Below are positions 36,801-44,502 of a stretch of 64,000 nt of DNA, in pieces; positions within the stretch are counted from its first letter, which is position 1; each line of letters starts with the position of its first letter. The translations under genes and the position numbers were made by a program. The notes under the pieces are model-generated. The model ran no database searches. It was not told where the DNA came from and saw nothing but the letters and a program-made list of their open reading frames with translations. Where the stretch lies: NCBI GenBank assembly GCA_019391515.1, contig JAHXQP010000007.1, positions 62,001 through 126,000 of the forward strand. Direction: 5' to 3'. Origin of the DNA: Clostridiaceae bacterium. GTDB taxonomy: Bacteria > Bacillota > Clostridia > Tissierellales > Sporanaerobacteraceae.

Positions 36801-36829
36801 TTGACAAAATAGAGTAAGTATAATAAGAT
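36801..36829 (+). promoter_or_regulatory. Possible promoter for ylxM-ffh, overlapping a palindrome
   Basis: TTGACA (36801-36806) and TAAGAT (36824-36829) are spaced by 17 bases, directly after ftsY. The -10 element lies inside the left arm of the inverted repeat at 36822-36868. Confidence 0.45.
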
Positions 36830-36868
36830 AATACTGTCAAGTCTCAGACTTGACAGTATTATCTTATT
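36822..36868. repeat. 22-bp perfect inverted repeat between ftsY and ylxM
   Basis: Left arm 36822-36843 and right arm 36847-36868 are exact reverse complements around the loop TCA. The inner part reads ACTGTCAAGTC / GACTTGACAGT. As RNA it would be a very stable hairpin ending next to the ylxM ribosome binding site; no T run follows. Confidence 0.92.
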
Positions 36869-36880
36869 GTGGTGATTAAA

Positions 36881-37261
36881 ATGGTAGATAAAATTGTTGA
36901 AGTAGGTATCTTGTTTGATTTTTATGGAAAGCTTTTAAGTAAAAGTCAATATTTAGCAATAGAATTTTATTATATATATGATTTATCTTTAGGAGAGATT
37001 GGAGAAGAGCTTAGTATAAGTAGGCAAGGAGTTTATGATACTTTAAAGAGAGCAGAAAATAGATTATATAGTTATGAAGAAAAATTAGGGTTGGTTAAAA
37101 AGTTTTCCTTTACTAAAGAAAAAGTTAAGGATATATTGAAATATTCCCATGACATTGAAAAAGAGGCAGAAGAACTAGGGCTTAATAAAACCACAGAAAA
37201 TATAAAAAAAATCAAAGGGATTGCCTTAGAAATATTAGAAAGTGACCAGGAGGTTATATAA
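36881..37261 (+). CDS. ylxM: YlxM family SRP-associated helix-turn-helix protein
   Basis: A 126-residue protein of the UPF0122/YlxM family with a sigma-70 region 4-like helix-turn-helix: [19 protein letters not shown], then [19 protein letters not shown]. It is encoded with ffh in Firmicutes and is thought to aid SRP assembly. GTGGTGA before ATG 36881 is the ribosome binding site; two in-frame GTG codons fall inside it. Its stop shares one base with the ffh ATG. Confidence 0.9.
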   Translation: MVDKIVEVGILFDFYGKLLSKSQYLAIEFYYIYDLSLGEIGEELSISRQGVYDTLKRAENRLYSYEEKLGLVKKFSFTKEKVKDILKYSHDIEKEAEELGLNKTTENIKKIKGIALEILESDQEVI

Positions 37262-38601
37262 TGGTATTTGAAAGTTTATCTGAAAAACTTCAAAATGCTC
37301 TGGGAAAATTAAAAGGCAGAGGAAAGTTGACAGAAAAAGATGTAGATTTAGCTATGAGAGAAGTAAAGTTAGCACTTTTAGAAGCTGATGTAAACTTTAA
37401 AGTTGTAAAAAAGTTCATAAAAGATGTTAAAGAAAGAGCAGTTGGTTCAGAAGTTATGGAGAGTTTAACTCCAGGACAGCAAGTAGTTAAGATTGTTAAC
37501 GAAGAACTAACTAGTTTAATGGGTGAAAAAGAAAGTAAGTTAGAATTTTCTTCTACACCTCCAACTGTAGTACTTATGTGTGGTCTTCAAGGAGCAGGAA
37601 AGACTACTACTGCAGGGAAGCTTGCTAATCTTTTAAAAAAGCAAAATAAAAGACCGCTATTAGTAGCTTGTGATGTATATAGACCAGCAGCTATTAAACA
37701 ATTACAGGTTGTAGGCGAAAAAGTTGATGTTCCAGTATTTTCAATGGGAGACAAAAATAATCCTGTGGATATTGCTAAAGCTGCAGTTGAACATGGAAAG
37801 AGAAATGGAAATGATTTAATAATAATAGATACTGCAGGTAGACTCCATATAGATGAGAATTTAATGGATGAATTAGAAGGAATAAAAAATGGAGTAAATC
37901 CTAATGAGATACTCCTTGTTGTAGACTCAATGACAGGTCAGGATGCTGTCACAGTAGCAGAGACATTTAATGATAGATTAGGTATCACTGGAGTAGTATT
38001 AACTAAATTAGATGGAGATGCACGTGGTGGAGCAGCATTATCTATTAGATCTGTTACAGGAAAACCTATAAAATATGTAGGTATGGGAGAAAAATTAGAT
38101 GAACTAAGATCCTTCCATCCAGATAGGATGGCTTCAAGAATACTCGGCATGGGTGATGTGTTAAGCTTGATTGAAAAAGCAGAAGAATCTTTTGATGCTA
38201 AAAAAGCTATGGAATTAGAAAAGAAAATTCGTAGTCAACAATTTACCTTTGATGATTTTCTAGATCAATTAGATCAAATGAAGAATTTAGGGCCTTTAGA
38301 TCAAATATTAGGTATGATACCTGGAGTTAATTCTAAGCAATTAAAAAACTTAAATGTAGATGAAAAAGAGATTGTGAAAATAGAAGCTATTATTAAATCA
38401 ATGACAAAAGAAGAAAGAAATGATCCTTCTATAATAAATAGCAGTAGAAGGAAAAGGATAGCTCAAGGTAGTGGAACTTCTGTACCAGAAGTAAATAGGC
38501 TGTTAAAGCAATTTAAAGAAACTAAGAAGATGATGAAAAGATTTACTGATGTGGAAAAAACCATGAAGAAAAAAGGAAAATTAGGACTTCCCTTTTTCTA
38601 A
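37261..38601 (+). CDS. ffh: Signal recognition particle protein Ffh
   Basis: A 446-residue GTPase that binds signal sequences and 4.5S-type RNA. N and G domains carry [24 protein letters not shown] and [10 protein letters not shown]. The methionine-rich M domain (from about 300) includes the RNA-binding [16 protein letters not shown] segment. It starts at the ATG overlapping the ylxM stop (TAATG), so the two are translationally coupled. Confidence 0.97.
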   Translation: MVFESLSEKLQNALGKLKGRGKLTEKDVDLAMREVKLALLEADVNFKVVKKFIKDVKERAVGSEVMESLTPGQQVVKIVNEELTSLMGEKESKLEFSSTPPTVVLMCGLQGAGKTTTAGKLANLLKKQNKRPLLVACDVYRPAAIKQLQVVGEKVDVPVFSMGDKNNPVDIAKAAVEHGKRNGNDLIIIDTAGRLHIDENLMDELEGIKNGVNPNEILLVVDSMTGQDAVTVAETFNDRLGITGVVLTKLDGDARGGAALSIRSVTGKPIKYVGMGEKLDELRSFHPDRMASRILGMGDVLSLIEKAEESFDAKKAMELEKKIRSQQFTFDDFLDQLDQMKNLGPLDQILGMIPGVNSKQLKNLNVDEKEIVKIEAIIKSMTKEERNDPSIINSSRRKRIAQGSGTSVPEVNRLLKQFKETKKMMKRFTDVEKTMKKKGKLGLPFF

Positions 38602-38635
38602 CAATAGATATTTTTAATTTAAAGGAGGTGAAAAA

Positions 38636-38908
38636 ATGGCAGTTAAAATCAGATTAAAAAGAATGGGTGCAAAGAAAAACCCTTTTTATAGAATTGTAGT
38701 TGCTGATTCTCGTTCTCCAAGAAATGGAAGATTCATAGAAGAAATAGGATACTACAATCCTTTAGCAGAACCTAAAACTGTGAAAGTTGATGATGAGAAA
38801 GCTGTTAAGTGGTTAACTAATGGTGCAAAACCTACAGATACAGTTGAGAGACTTTTCAAGGAAAATGGAATTTATGACAAGTGGAATGAAAACAAAGAAC
38901 AACAATAA
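38636..38908 (+). CDS. rpsP: Small ribosomal subunit protein bS16
   Basis: A 90-residue protein with [18 protein letters not shown] and [22 protein letters not shown], the bS16 core. AAAGGAGGTG precedes ATG 38636. The rpsP-khpA-rimM-trmD-rplS order is the classical one. Confidence 0.97.
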   Translation: MAVKIRLKRMGAKKNPFYRIVVADSRSPRNGRFIEEIGYYNPLAEPKTVKVDDEKAVKWLTNGAKPTDTVERLFKENGIYDKWNENKEQQ

Positions 38909-38928
38909 TTCCTTAGGGGGTGAAAGTT

Positions 38929-39159
38929 GTGGGAGAGTTAGTTGAGATGATTGCAAAAGCTCTTGTAGATAATCCTGAAGAAGTAGAAGTTAATGAAGTA
39001 GAAGGAACTCAATCTGTAATTATTGAGCTTAAAGTAGCTCAAGATGATATGGGAAAGATAATAGGTAAACAAGGTAGGATAGCTAAAGCTATTAGAACAG
39101 TAGTGAAGGCAGCTGCTATTAAAGAAAATAAGAGAGTGGTTGTGGAAATTATTCAGTAA
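38929..39159 (+). CDS. khpA: KH-domain RNA-binding protein KhpA
   Basis: A 76-residue single KH domain protein (YlqC) with GKIIGKQGRIAKAIR, the GxxG loop of the KH fold. In Gram-positives KhpA pairs with KhpB and binds many RNAs, affecting division and cell length. AGGGGGTGA favours GTG 38929; GTG 38920 lies inside that site. The stop codon is in a terminator. Confidence 0.93.
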   Translation: MGELVEMIAKALVDNPEEVEVNEVEGTQSVIIELKVAQDDMGKIIGKQGRIAKAIRTVVKAAAIKENKRVVVEIIQ

Positions 39160-39185
39160 GGGATTAGCTTTCTAATCCCTTTTTT
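39158..39185 (+). terminator. Rho-independent terminator after khpA
   Basis: AAGGGATTAG (39158-39167) and CTAATCCCTT (39172-39181) form a 10-bp perfect stem with a 4-base loop and a TTTTTT tail. It splits the rpsP-khpA part from rimM-trmD. Confidence 0.88.
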
Positions 39186-39208
39186 ACTACTAGTTGGCAG
39201 GTGAAAAC

Positions 39209-39712
39209 ATGGATTATATTCAAGTAGGAAAAATTATAAATACCCATGGGATTAAAGGAGAAGTAAAGATTTATCCACTTACAGATGATATCTCTAGATT
39301 TGATGAACTTGAAAAAGTTTACATAGGTGAAGAGAAAATATTAGTTTGTATTGAAAGAAATTGGTCTAAAAAAGAAATTGTGATATTGAAGTTTAAGGGA
39401 TATGATGATATAAATGAGGTACTAAAATTTAAGAATGAGTACTTATATATTGAAGAAAAAGATAAAATTAAACTTGAAGAAGATTCTTATTTTATATTTG
39501 ATATTGTAGGTTGTAATGTATTAGATATTAAAGGCAATAAAATAGGAATTGTGACCCAGGTTATAACCAATACAGGCAATGATGTATATATTATAAAAAA
39601 CGAAGATAACAATAAAGATTACTTAGTTCCAGCGGTAAAACAATTTATCAAAAAAGTAGATATTGAAAATAAAGAAATAACCATTGAGTCTATTGAAGGA
39701 TTGATAGAATGA
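39209..39712 (+). CDS. rimM: 16S rRNA maturation factor RimM
   Basis: A 167-residue protein with an N-terminal beta barrel (QVGKIINTHGIKGEVKI) and a C-terminal PRC barrel (about 95-167). It binds uS19 and helps mature the 30S head. AGGTGA places the start at ATG 39209, although the frame is open from 39194. It overlaps trmD by 4 bases (ATGA). Confidence 0.94.
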   Translation: MDYIQVGKIINTHGIKGEVKIYPLTDDISRFDELEKVYIGEEKILVCIERNWSKKEIVILKFKGYDDINEVLKFKNEYLYIEEKDKIKLEEDSYFIFDIVGCNVLDIKGNKIGIVTQVITNTGNDVYIIKNEDNNKDYLVPAVKQFIKKVDIENKEITIESIEGLIE

Positions 39713-40443
39713 AGATAGATATTTTAACCTTATTTCCTGAAATTTTTCATGCTATATTTAATTGGAGTATAATAGGTAGAGCGGTAGGAAAAGAACTTGT
39801 TCGACTTAATTGCACAAATATAAGAGATTTTTCTGAAGATAAACATAAAAGGGTAGATGATTATCCTTTTGGTGGAGGACCAGGTATGGTTATGAAGCCA
39901 GAACCAATTGTTAAGGCCATAGAGAGTGTTAAGGAAAGTGAATCTAAGATTATATATCTATCTCCAAAGGGGAAAGTATATAATCAGAGGATGGCTAATA
40001 AATTGGCTAAGGAAAAACATCTTATATTGTTGTCTGGACATTATGAAGGAATAGATAATAGAATAGTTGAACATTATATAGATGAAGAAATTTCTATTGG
40101 GGATTATGTTTTAACTGGTGGAGAAATACCATCATTAGTTTTATTAGACTCTATAATAAGACTAATTCCAGGAGTATTAGGAAGTGAGGAGTCATTTATA
40201 GAAGATTCCCATTATAATGGGCTTTTAGAGCATCCCCAATATACTAGGCCTAGGGATTTTAATGGATATATGGTTCCTTCAGTTCTTTTATCTGGAAATC
40301 ACAAGGAAATTGAAAAGTGGAAATTATACGAGTCTTTAAAGATAACATATTTAAATAGAAGGGATTTGCTAGAGAAAAAGAAATTAACTAATGAAGAAAA
40401 AAATATGTTAAAAGAAATTTATAAGGAATTAGAAAACAAATAA
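39709..40443 (+). CDS. trmD: tRNA (guanine-37 N1) methyltransferase TrmD
   Basis: A 244-residue SPOUT-class methylase that prevents +1 frameshifting. The trefoil-knot SAM site shows LSGHYEGIDNRI and IGDYVLTGGE; DDYPFGGGPGMVMKPEP near the N-terminus and SYNGLLEHPQYTRP-type segment (HYNGLLEHPQYTRP) bind tRNA and SAM. The start overlaps rimM. A new promoter follows before rplS. Confidence 0.96.
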   Translation: MKIDILTLFPEIFHAIFNWSIIGRAVGKELVRLNCTNIRDFSEDKHKRVDDYPFGGGPGMVMKPEPIVKAIESVKESESKIIYLSPKGKVYNQRMANKLAKEKHLILLSGHYEGIDNRIVEHYIDEEISIGDYVLTGGEIPSLVLLDSIIRLIPGVLGSEESFIEDSHYNGLLEHPQYTRPRDFNGYMVPSVLLSGNHKEIEKWKLYESLKITYLNRRDLLEKKKLTNEEKNMLKEIYKELENK

Positions 40444-40446
40444 ATA

Positions 40447-40475
40447 TTGTATTTTAAATATAATTATGCTATAAT
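40447..40475 (+). promoter_or_regulatory. Promoter for rplS
   Basis: TTGTAT (40447-40452) and TATAAT (40470-40475) with a 17-base spacer, directly after the trmD stop. Confidence 0.65.
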
Positions 40476-40479
40476 ACAC

Positions 40480-40545
40480 AAGGTATGGTATAACGGACGG
40501 TCCTCTGTCTATAAGATATGAACGTCTAGGGAGAAGGGAGGTTTA
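40480..40545 (+). ncRNA. Candidate L19 leader RNA
   Basis: The 66 bases between the promoter and the rplS ribosome binding site are unusually GC-rich for this region, with GGACGGTCC and TCCTCTGTCT near 40495-40512. A structured L19 leader is known upstream of rplS in Firmicutes, thought to bind L19 for feedback. I recognise position and character, not the full consensus. Confidence 0.4.
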
Positions 40546-40549
40546 TACT

Positions 40550-40897
40550 ATGGATATTATAAAGATGATTGAAGATGAACAATTAAAAAAGGATATTCCT
40601 CAATTTAATGTAGGTGATACTGTTCAAGTACATTATAAAGTTAAAGAAGGTTCTCGTGAAAGAATTCAAGTATTTGAAGGTACTGTTTTGAAAATACAAG
40701 GCGGTGGAGTAAGAGAAACTTTCACAGTTAGAAGAATTTCCTATGGTGTTGGAGTAGAAAGAACATTTCCTCTACACTCCCCAAGAATTGAAAAACTTAT
40801 TGTTACAAGAAAAGGTAAAGTAAGAAGATCTAAGTTGTATTATTTAAGAGAAAGACAAGGTAAATCTGCTAGAGTTAAAGAAAAATCATATTACTAA
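40550..40897 (+). CDS. rplS: Large ribosomal subunit protein bL19
   Basis: A 115-residue protein at the 30S-50S interface. Core segments are [22 protein letters not shown], here seen as two shorter conserved strands, then [18 protein letters not shown] and [22 protein letters not shown] precedes ATG 40550. It has its own promoter and terminator besides possible read-through from trmD. Confidence 0.96.
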   Translation: MDIIKMIEDEQLKKDIPQFNVGDTVQVHYKVKEGSRERIQVFEGTVLKIQGGGVRETFTVRRISYGVGVERTFPLHSPRIEKLIVTRKGKVRRSKLYYLRERQGKSARVKEKSYY

Positions 40898-40930
40898 AAT
40901 ATTGGGGCTTATTGAGTCCCAATATTTATT
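40897..40930 (+). terminator. Terminator-like hairpin after rplS
   Basis: AAATATTGGG (40897-40906) and CCCAATATTT (40918-40927) form a 10-bp stem with an 11-base loop, followed by ATTTATTC. The T run is interrupted. Confidence 0.6.
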
Positions 40931-40951
40931 TATTCTTAGGTTGGTGATAAT

Positions 40952-41794
40952 ATGAATATAAACTGGTATCCTGGACATATGAAAAAAACCAAAGAGACAA
41001 TAAAAAATAGCTTGCCACTTGTAGACATTGTATATGAAGTTCTTGATGCGAGAATACCTATGAGTAGTAAAAATCCAGATATTGACGATATAATTGGTAA
41101 CAAACCAAGACTGATTATATTAAATAAAGCTGATTTAAGTAATGAAGAATACAATAAGAAATGGGAGGAGTTTTTTTATTCAAAAAAAATACCTACTATT
41201 TTTGTGAATTCTTTAAATGGTACTGGATTAAATCAAATAATTAAAAAATCAAATATTCTTATTAAAGATAAAATGGATAGATTGCAAAAAAAAGGTGTAA
41301 AAAACAGACCAATTAGAGCCATGATATTAGGTATACCTAATGTAGGGAAATCTACTTTAATAAATAGTTTATCGGGGAAAAAAGGTGCTAAGACAGGTAA
41401 TAAGCCAGGAGTTACTAAAGGAAATCAATGGATAAAAATAAAAGGGAACTTAGAACTTTTAGATACCCCAGGAATATTATGGCCTAAATTAGAAGACAAA
41501 GATTCAGCCTTAAACCTAGCTTTTACTGGGGCAATAAAGGATGAATTGTTAGATATAGAAAATTTAGCCTTTCAATTACTTGATAGACTTATAAAGCTTT
41601 ATCCTGGGCTAGTTAAAACACGATATAATATAGATTTAGAAAACTATTCAACTTATGAAGTAATGGACCAAATCGCTAAAAGTAGAGGCTGTATATTAAA
41701 AGGTGGAGAAATTGATTTTACTAGAGCAAGTAACACTATAGTTGATGATTTCAGAAAAGGAAAGATAGGCAAAATAACATTGGAATTACCCTAG
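40952..41794 (+). CDS. rbgA: Ribosome biogenesis GTPase RbgA (YlqF)
   Basis: A 280-residue circularly permuted GTPase needed for late 50S assembly. Motifs run in permuted order: G4 NKAD (near 49), G1 GIPNVGKSTLIN (near 127), G3 DTPGI (near 172). The N-terminus NINWYPGHMKKT is the family hallmark. It is followed by rnhB, as in Bacillus. Confidence 0.95.
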   Translation: MNINWYPGHMKKTKETIKNSLPLVDIVYEVLDARIPMSSKNPDIDDIIGNKPRLIILNKADLSNEEYNKKWEEFFYSKKIPTIFVNSLNGTGLNQIIKKSNILIKDKMDRLQKKGVKNRPIRAMILGIPNVGKSTLINSLSGKKGAKTGNKPGVTKGNQWIKIKGNLELLDTPGILWPKLEDKDSALNLAFTGAIKDELLDIENLAFQLLDRLIKLYPGLVKTRYNIDLENYSTYEVMDQIAKSRGCILKGGEIDFTRASNTIVDDFRKGKIGKITLELP

Positions 41795-41814
41795 TTTTTA
41801 TCTGGAGGGATTGT

Positions 41815-42423
41815 ATGTTAGAGATTGAAAATGAAATAAGATCTAAAGGATATAAATATATTGCTTGTATAGATGAAGTAGGAAGAGGTTGCTTAGCAGG
41901 AGATGTAGTTGCATGTGCTATAATAATGCCAAAAGATTTAGTTATTGAAGGTGTAAAAGATTCTAAAAAATTAACACCTAAAAAGAGAGAAAAACTATAT
42001 GTTGAAATATTAGAAAGTTCTTTAGCATTAGGATTTGGACAAGTAGATTCTAAAACTATAGATGAAATTAATATTAAAGAAAGTACCAGATTAGCCATGA
42101 AGAAGGCAGTACTAAATTTAAAAGATAAAGATGGAAAATTAATAAGTCCTGATTTTGTATTAATTGATGCAGAAGAAATATATTTAGATATTCCACAAAA
42201 GGGAATTGTAAAGGGAGACGCTAGGTCTCATGGAATAGCTTGTGCTTCTATTATGGCTAAAGTTTTTAGGGACAGACAATGTGAAGAAATATGGGGAAAA
42301 AAATATAGTGGATATTTAATTGAGAAAAATAAAGGTTATGGAACTAAAGAGCATCGAGAAGCTATAAAAAAATTAGGGCCTTCTCCAATCCACAGATTAA
42401 CTTTTTTGAAGAACATTATTTAG
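41815..42423 (+). CDS. rnhB: Ribonuclease HII
   Basis: A 202-residue RNase that nicks RNA in RNA-DNA hybrids and removes misinserted ribonucleotides. CIDEVGRGCLAGDVV holds two catalytic acidic residues near the N-terminus, and VLIDAEEI and AKVFRD supply others. TGGAGGGA precedes ATG 41815. The FliK-like gene starts 12 bases downstream. Confidence 0.95.
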   Translation: MLEIENEIRSKGYKYIACIDEVGRGCLAGDVVACAIIMPKDLVIEGVKDSKKLTPKKREKLYVEILESSLALGFGQVDSKTIDEINIKESTRLAMKKAVLNLKDKDGKLISPDFVLIDAEEIYLDIPQKGIVKGDARSHGIACASIMAKVFRDRQCEEIWGKKYSGYLIEKNKGYGTKEHREAIKKLGPSPIHRLTFLKNII

Positions 42424-42434
42424 GAGGAAAAAGT

Positions 42435-43796
42435 ATGAAAATTTATGACTCTTTTCCGCTAAAGAACTTTTTTATAGATATAAACAACTCTAAAATTGAA
42501 GAAGGAGATATACTCACTGGGGAAATATTAGATATATCGGAAGAAACAATACTCTTAGATTTAGAAAATATAGGGGAAATAAAAGGGAAAAATGAGTTTG
42601 GTATTGATTATCCAAAACTTAGGAAAGTAAATTTTTTAGTTAAATCTATTTCCAATGAAAAATTAGAATTGATACCTATTTCGGACACAAAAAATCCAAG
42701 ATTGAGCTTAGAAAAGTTTGAAAATAAAAAAATTACTGATAAAATATTTACTGAGTACAATATTTCACAAGATGAAATATCGGAAGAATTTGTAGAAAGT
42801 TTGTTGGAATATAATGTACCTATAAATAAAGAAAATATTATAAAAGGACTTAAAACTATAGATAAAATAGAAGAGATTTTAGGAAAAGCAAATGAAGAAA
42901 AAATAATATTATTTAATAATACTAATAACCCTATAAAAGAAGAGATAAGAAATTTTGTAATTGTCTATAAAGAAGAATATAATGAAAAGGAAGACTTGAA
43001 TTATATATATGACCATATTAAAGATATGTTTCCAGAAGAAAAAATATCTAGTTGGTGTATAAAATCTATTGCATTTATTTTAAAAAGGGACATGAAGATT
43101 TCAATAAATAATCTAGAAAAGTTTTTTTTAATATTAGAAGGTAATGAGATCATTTCTAAAGATGATGTAGTTCATCTTTTAAGTTTTTTAGATAAAGAAG
43201 ATGGCTATGAAAAATATAGTTTGAGTTCTAAGGATAGAAGTCTTCTCACTTTTACAGGAAAAGATAGTCAATATATTAAAAATTATTATAATGAATTGAA
43301 TAAAAAAATAGAGGAGATAAATAATAAAATTAAAAATGGTATTCCAAAATTAGATAAAAACACAAAACAGATTTTTGAGAAATTAAGTGATAGCTTAGAT
43401 TTTTTAAACAATATAAATAAAGAGATGGCATTTATTTATGTGCCGATAGCAATTAAAAATCAAGAAAACAAAGGAGCTATATCTATATTAAAAAAAAGAA
43501 AAGAAAGCTTTAATAAAGATGATAAGATAAGTATATTTATTAATTTAGATATGAGCCATTTAAATAGAGTGAAGATATATTGTGAGTTTGAAGCAGAAGT
43601 AGTAAATATTAGTTTTAATCTAACAAAAGAAAATGTTTCTTTATTTAAAAAGAATGAACCGATGTTAGAAAATATTATAGAAGAAAATGGGTATAAACTA
43701 AACAATATAAATTATATAGAAGATAAAGAGATGAATTTTTTAGACACATTAGTAGATAATAAGAGTCCTTATTATTATTTGGATGTGAGAGTGTAG
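42435..43796 (+). CDS. Hook-length-control (FliK C-domain)-like protein, YlqG position
   Basis: A 453-residue, lysine- and glutamate-rich protein I recognise only weakly. The first 250 residues show no domain I know. The C-terminal part (about 330-440) has the layout of the FliK hook domain: a strand ending in SIFINLDMSHLNRVKIY, then EFEAEVVNISF, and a helix-strand with MLENIIEENGYKLNNI. It sits at the ylqG position, 3 bases before an FlhB-like gene and outside the flagellar operon, which has its own fliK (59926). AGGAGG precedes ATG 42435. Confidence 0.65.
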   Translation: MKIYDSFPLKNFFIDINNSKIEEGDILTGEILDISEETILLDLENIGEIKGKNEFGIDYPKLRKVNFLVKSISNEKLELIPISDTKNPRLSLEKFENKKITDKIFTEYNISQDEISEEFVESLLEYNVPINKENIIKGLKTIDKIEEILGKANEEKIILFNNTNNPIKEEIRNFVIVYKEEYNEKEDLNYIYDHIKDMFPEEKISSWCIKSIAFILKRDMKISINNLEKFFLILEGNEIISKDDVVHLLSFLDKEDGYEKYSLSSKDRSLLTFTGKDSQYIKNYYNELNKKIEEINNKIKNGIPKLDKNTKQIFEKLSDSLDFLNNINKEMAFIYVPIAIKNQENKGAISILKKRKESFNKDDKISIFINLDMSHLNRVKIYCEFEAEVVNISFNLTKENVSLFKKNEPMLENIIEENGYKLNNINYIEDKEMNFLDTLVDNKSPYYYLDVRV

Positions 43797-43799
43797 AGT

Positions 43800-44087
43800 A
43801 TGAAAAAAAACAATAATAAAAAAGAAAAGAAAGCCATTGCATTAAAATATTCGAAAGATGATACAGCTCCAATTGTAACTGCAAAGGGAAAAGGTTATGT
43901 TGCAGAAAATATAATAAAAAAAGGAAAAGAAGAAAAAATAGAAATATATGAAGACAAAAAACTTTTGAATGATCTTATGAAAATAGAAATTGGACAAGAA
44001 ATTCCTCCTGAACTTTATGATGTTGTAGCTCAGATAATTACTTATATTTATTATCTAGATAAGAAAAAAGGTGATTTAAATGAGTAA
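43800..44087 (+). CDS. FlhB C-terminal-domain homologue (YlqH-like)
   Basis: A 95-residue soluble protein matching the cytoplasmic C-domain of FlhB/EscU: AIALKYSKDDTAPIVTAKGKGYVAENI, described here by its parts ALKY, APIVTAKG and IGQEIPPELYDVVAQII. FlhB normally autocleaves within NPTH just before the ALKY strand; here the protein begins there and lacks both NPTH and the membrane part. It follows the FliK-like gene by 3 bases and overlaps yraN by 8. Confidence 0.85.
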   Translation: MKKNNNKKEKKAIALKYSKDDTAPIVTAKGKGYVAENIIKKGKEEKIEIYEDKKLLNDLMKIEIGQEIPPELYDVVAQIITYIYYLDKKKGDLNE

Positions 44088-44433
44088 TCATATAGATAGA
44101 GGGAAAATTGGCGAGACTATAGCGGTTAATTTTTTAATTGATAAAGATTATTACATATTACAGAGAAACTTTAGGAGTAAAACGGGGGAAATTGATATTA
44201 TTGCTTTAAAAGGAGATATATTAATCTTTGTAGAAGTAAAAACTAGGACTAGCATTGACTATGGATATGCCTATCAAGCTGTAAATAGAAAGAAACAAAA
44301 AAGAATTATGAATACTGCTTTTTATTACATTAAGTGTAATAGAATGAAAGGCTATCAATTAAGATTTGACATTATAGAGGTTTATTTAGGTAAAATCAAA
44401 AAGATAAACCATTATGAAAATGCCTTTGTATAG
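44080..44433 (+). CDS. yraN: YraN family (UPF0102) endonuclease-like protein
   Basis: A 117-residue protein with the nuclease-fold core GEIDIIALKGDILIFVEVKTR, carrying the D-ExK type acidic and lysine residues of restriction-endonuclease-like folds. RGKIGETIAVNFL at the start is typical. The function is not established; it is often found with rnhB, comM and dprA, as here. The start lies inside the FlhB-like gene. Confidence 0.9.
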   Translation: MSNHIDRGKIGETIAVNFLIDKDYYILQRNFRSKTGEIDIIALKGDILIFVEVKTRTSIDYGYAYQAVNRKKQKRIMNTAFYYIKCNRMKGYQLRFDIIEVYLGKIKKINHYENAFV

Positions 44434-44441
44434 TAGGGGAA

Positions 44442-44461
44442 ATAGGCCTTAAAAGGCCTAT
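44442..44461. repeat. Short perfect palindrome between yraN and comM
   Basis: ATAGGCCTT (44442-44450) and AAGGCCTAT (44453-44461) flank AA. No T run follows on the plus strand, so it is not an obvious terminator for yraN. Confidence 0.6.
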
Positions 44462-44502
44462 AAAATAAAGAATATTTAAATAAATCAGAAAAGGGGTTAA
44501 CA

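Noticed and set aside
44442-44461. Palindrome considered as the yraN terminator
   Set aside because: The stem is short with a 2-base loop and no T run on the plus strand; kept only as a repeat.
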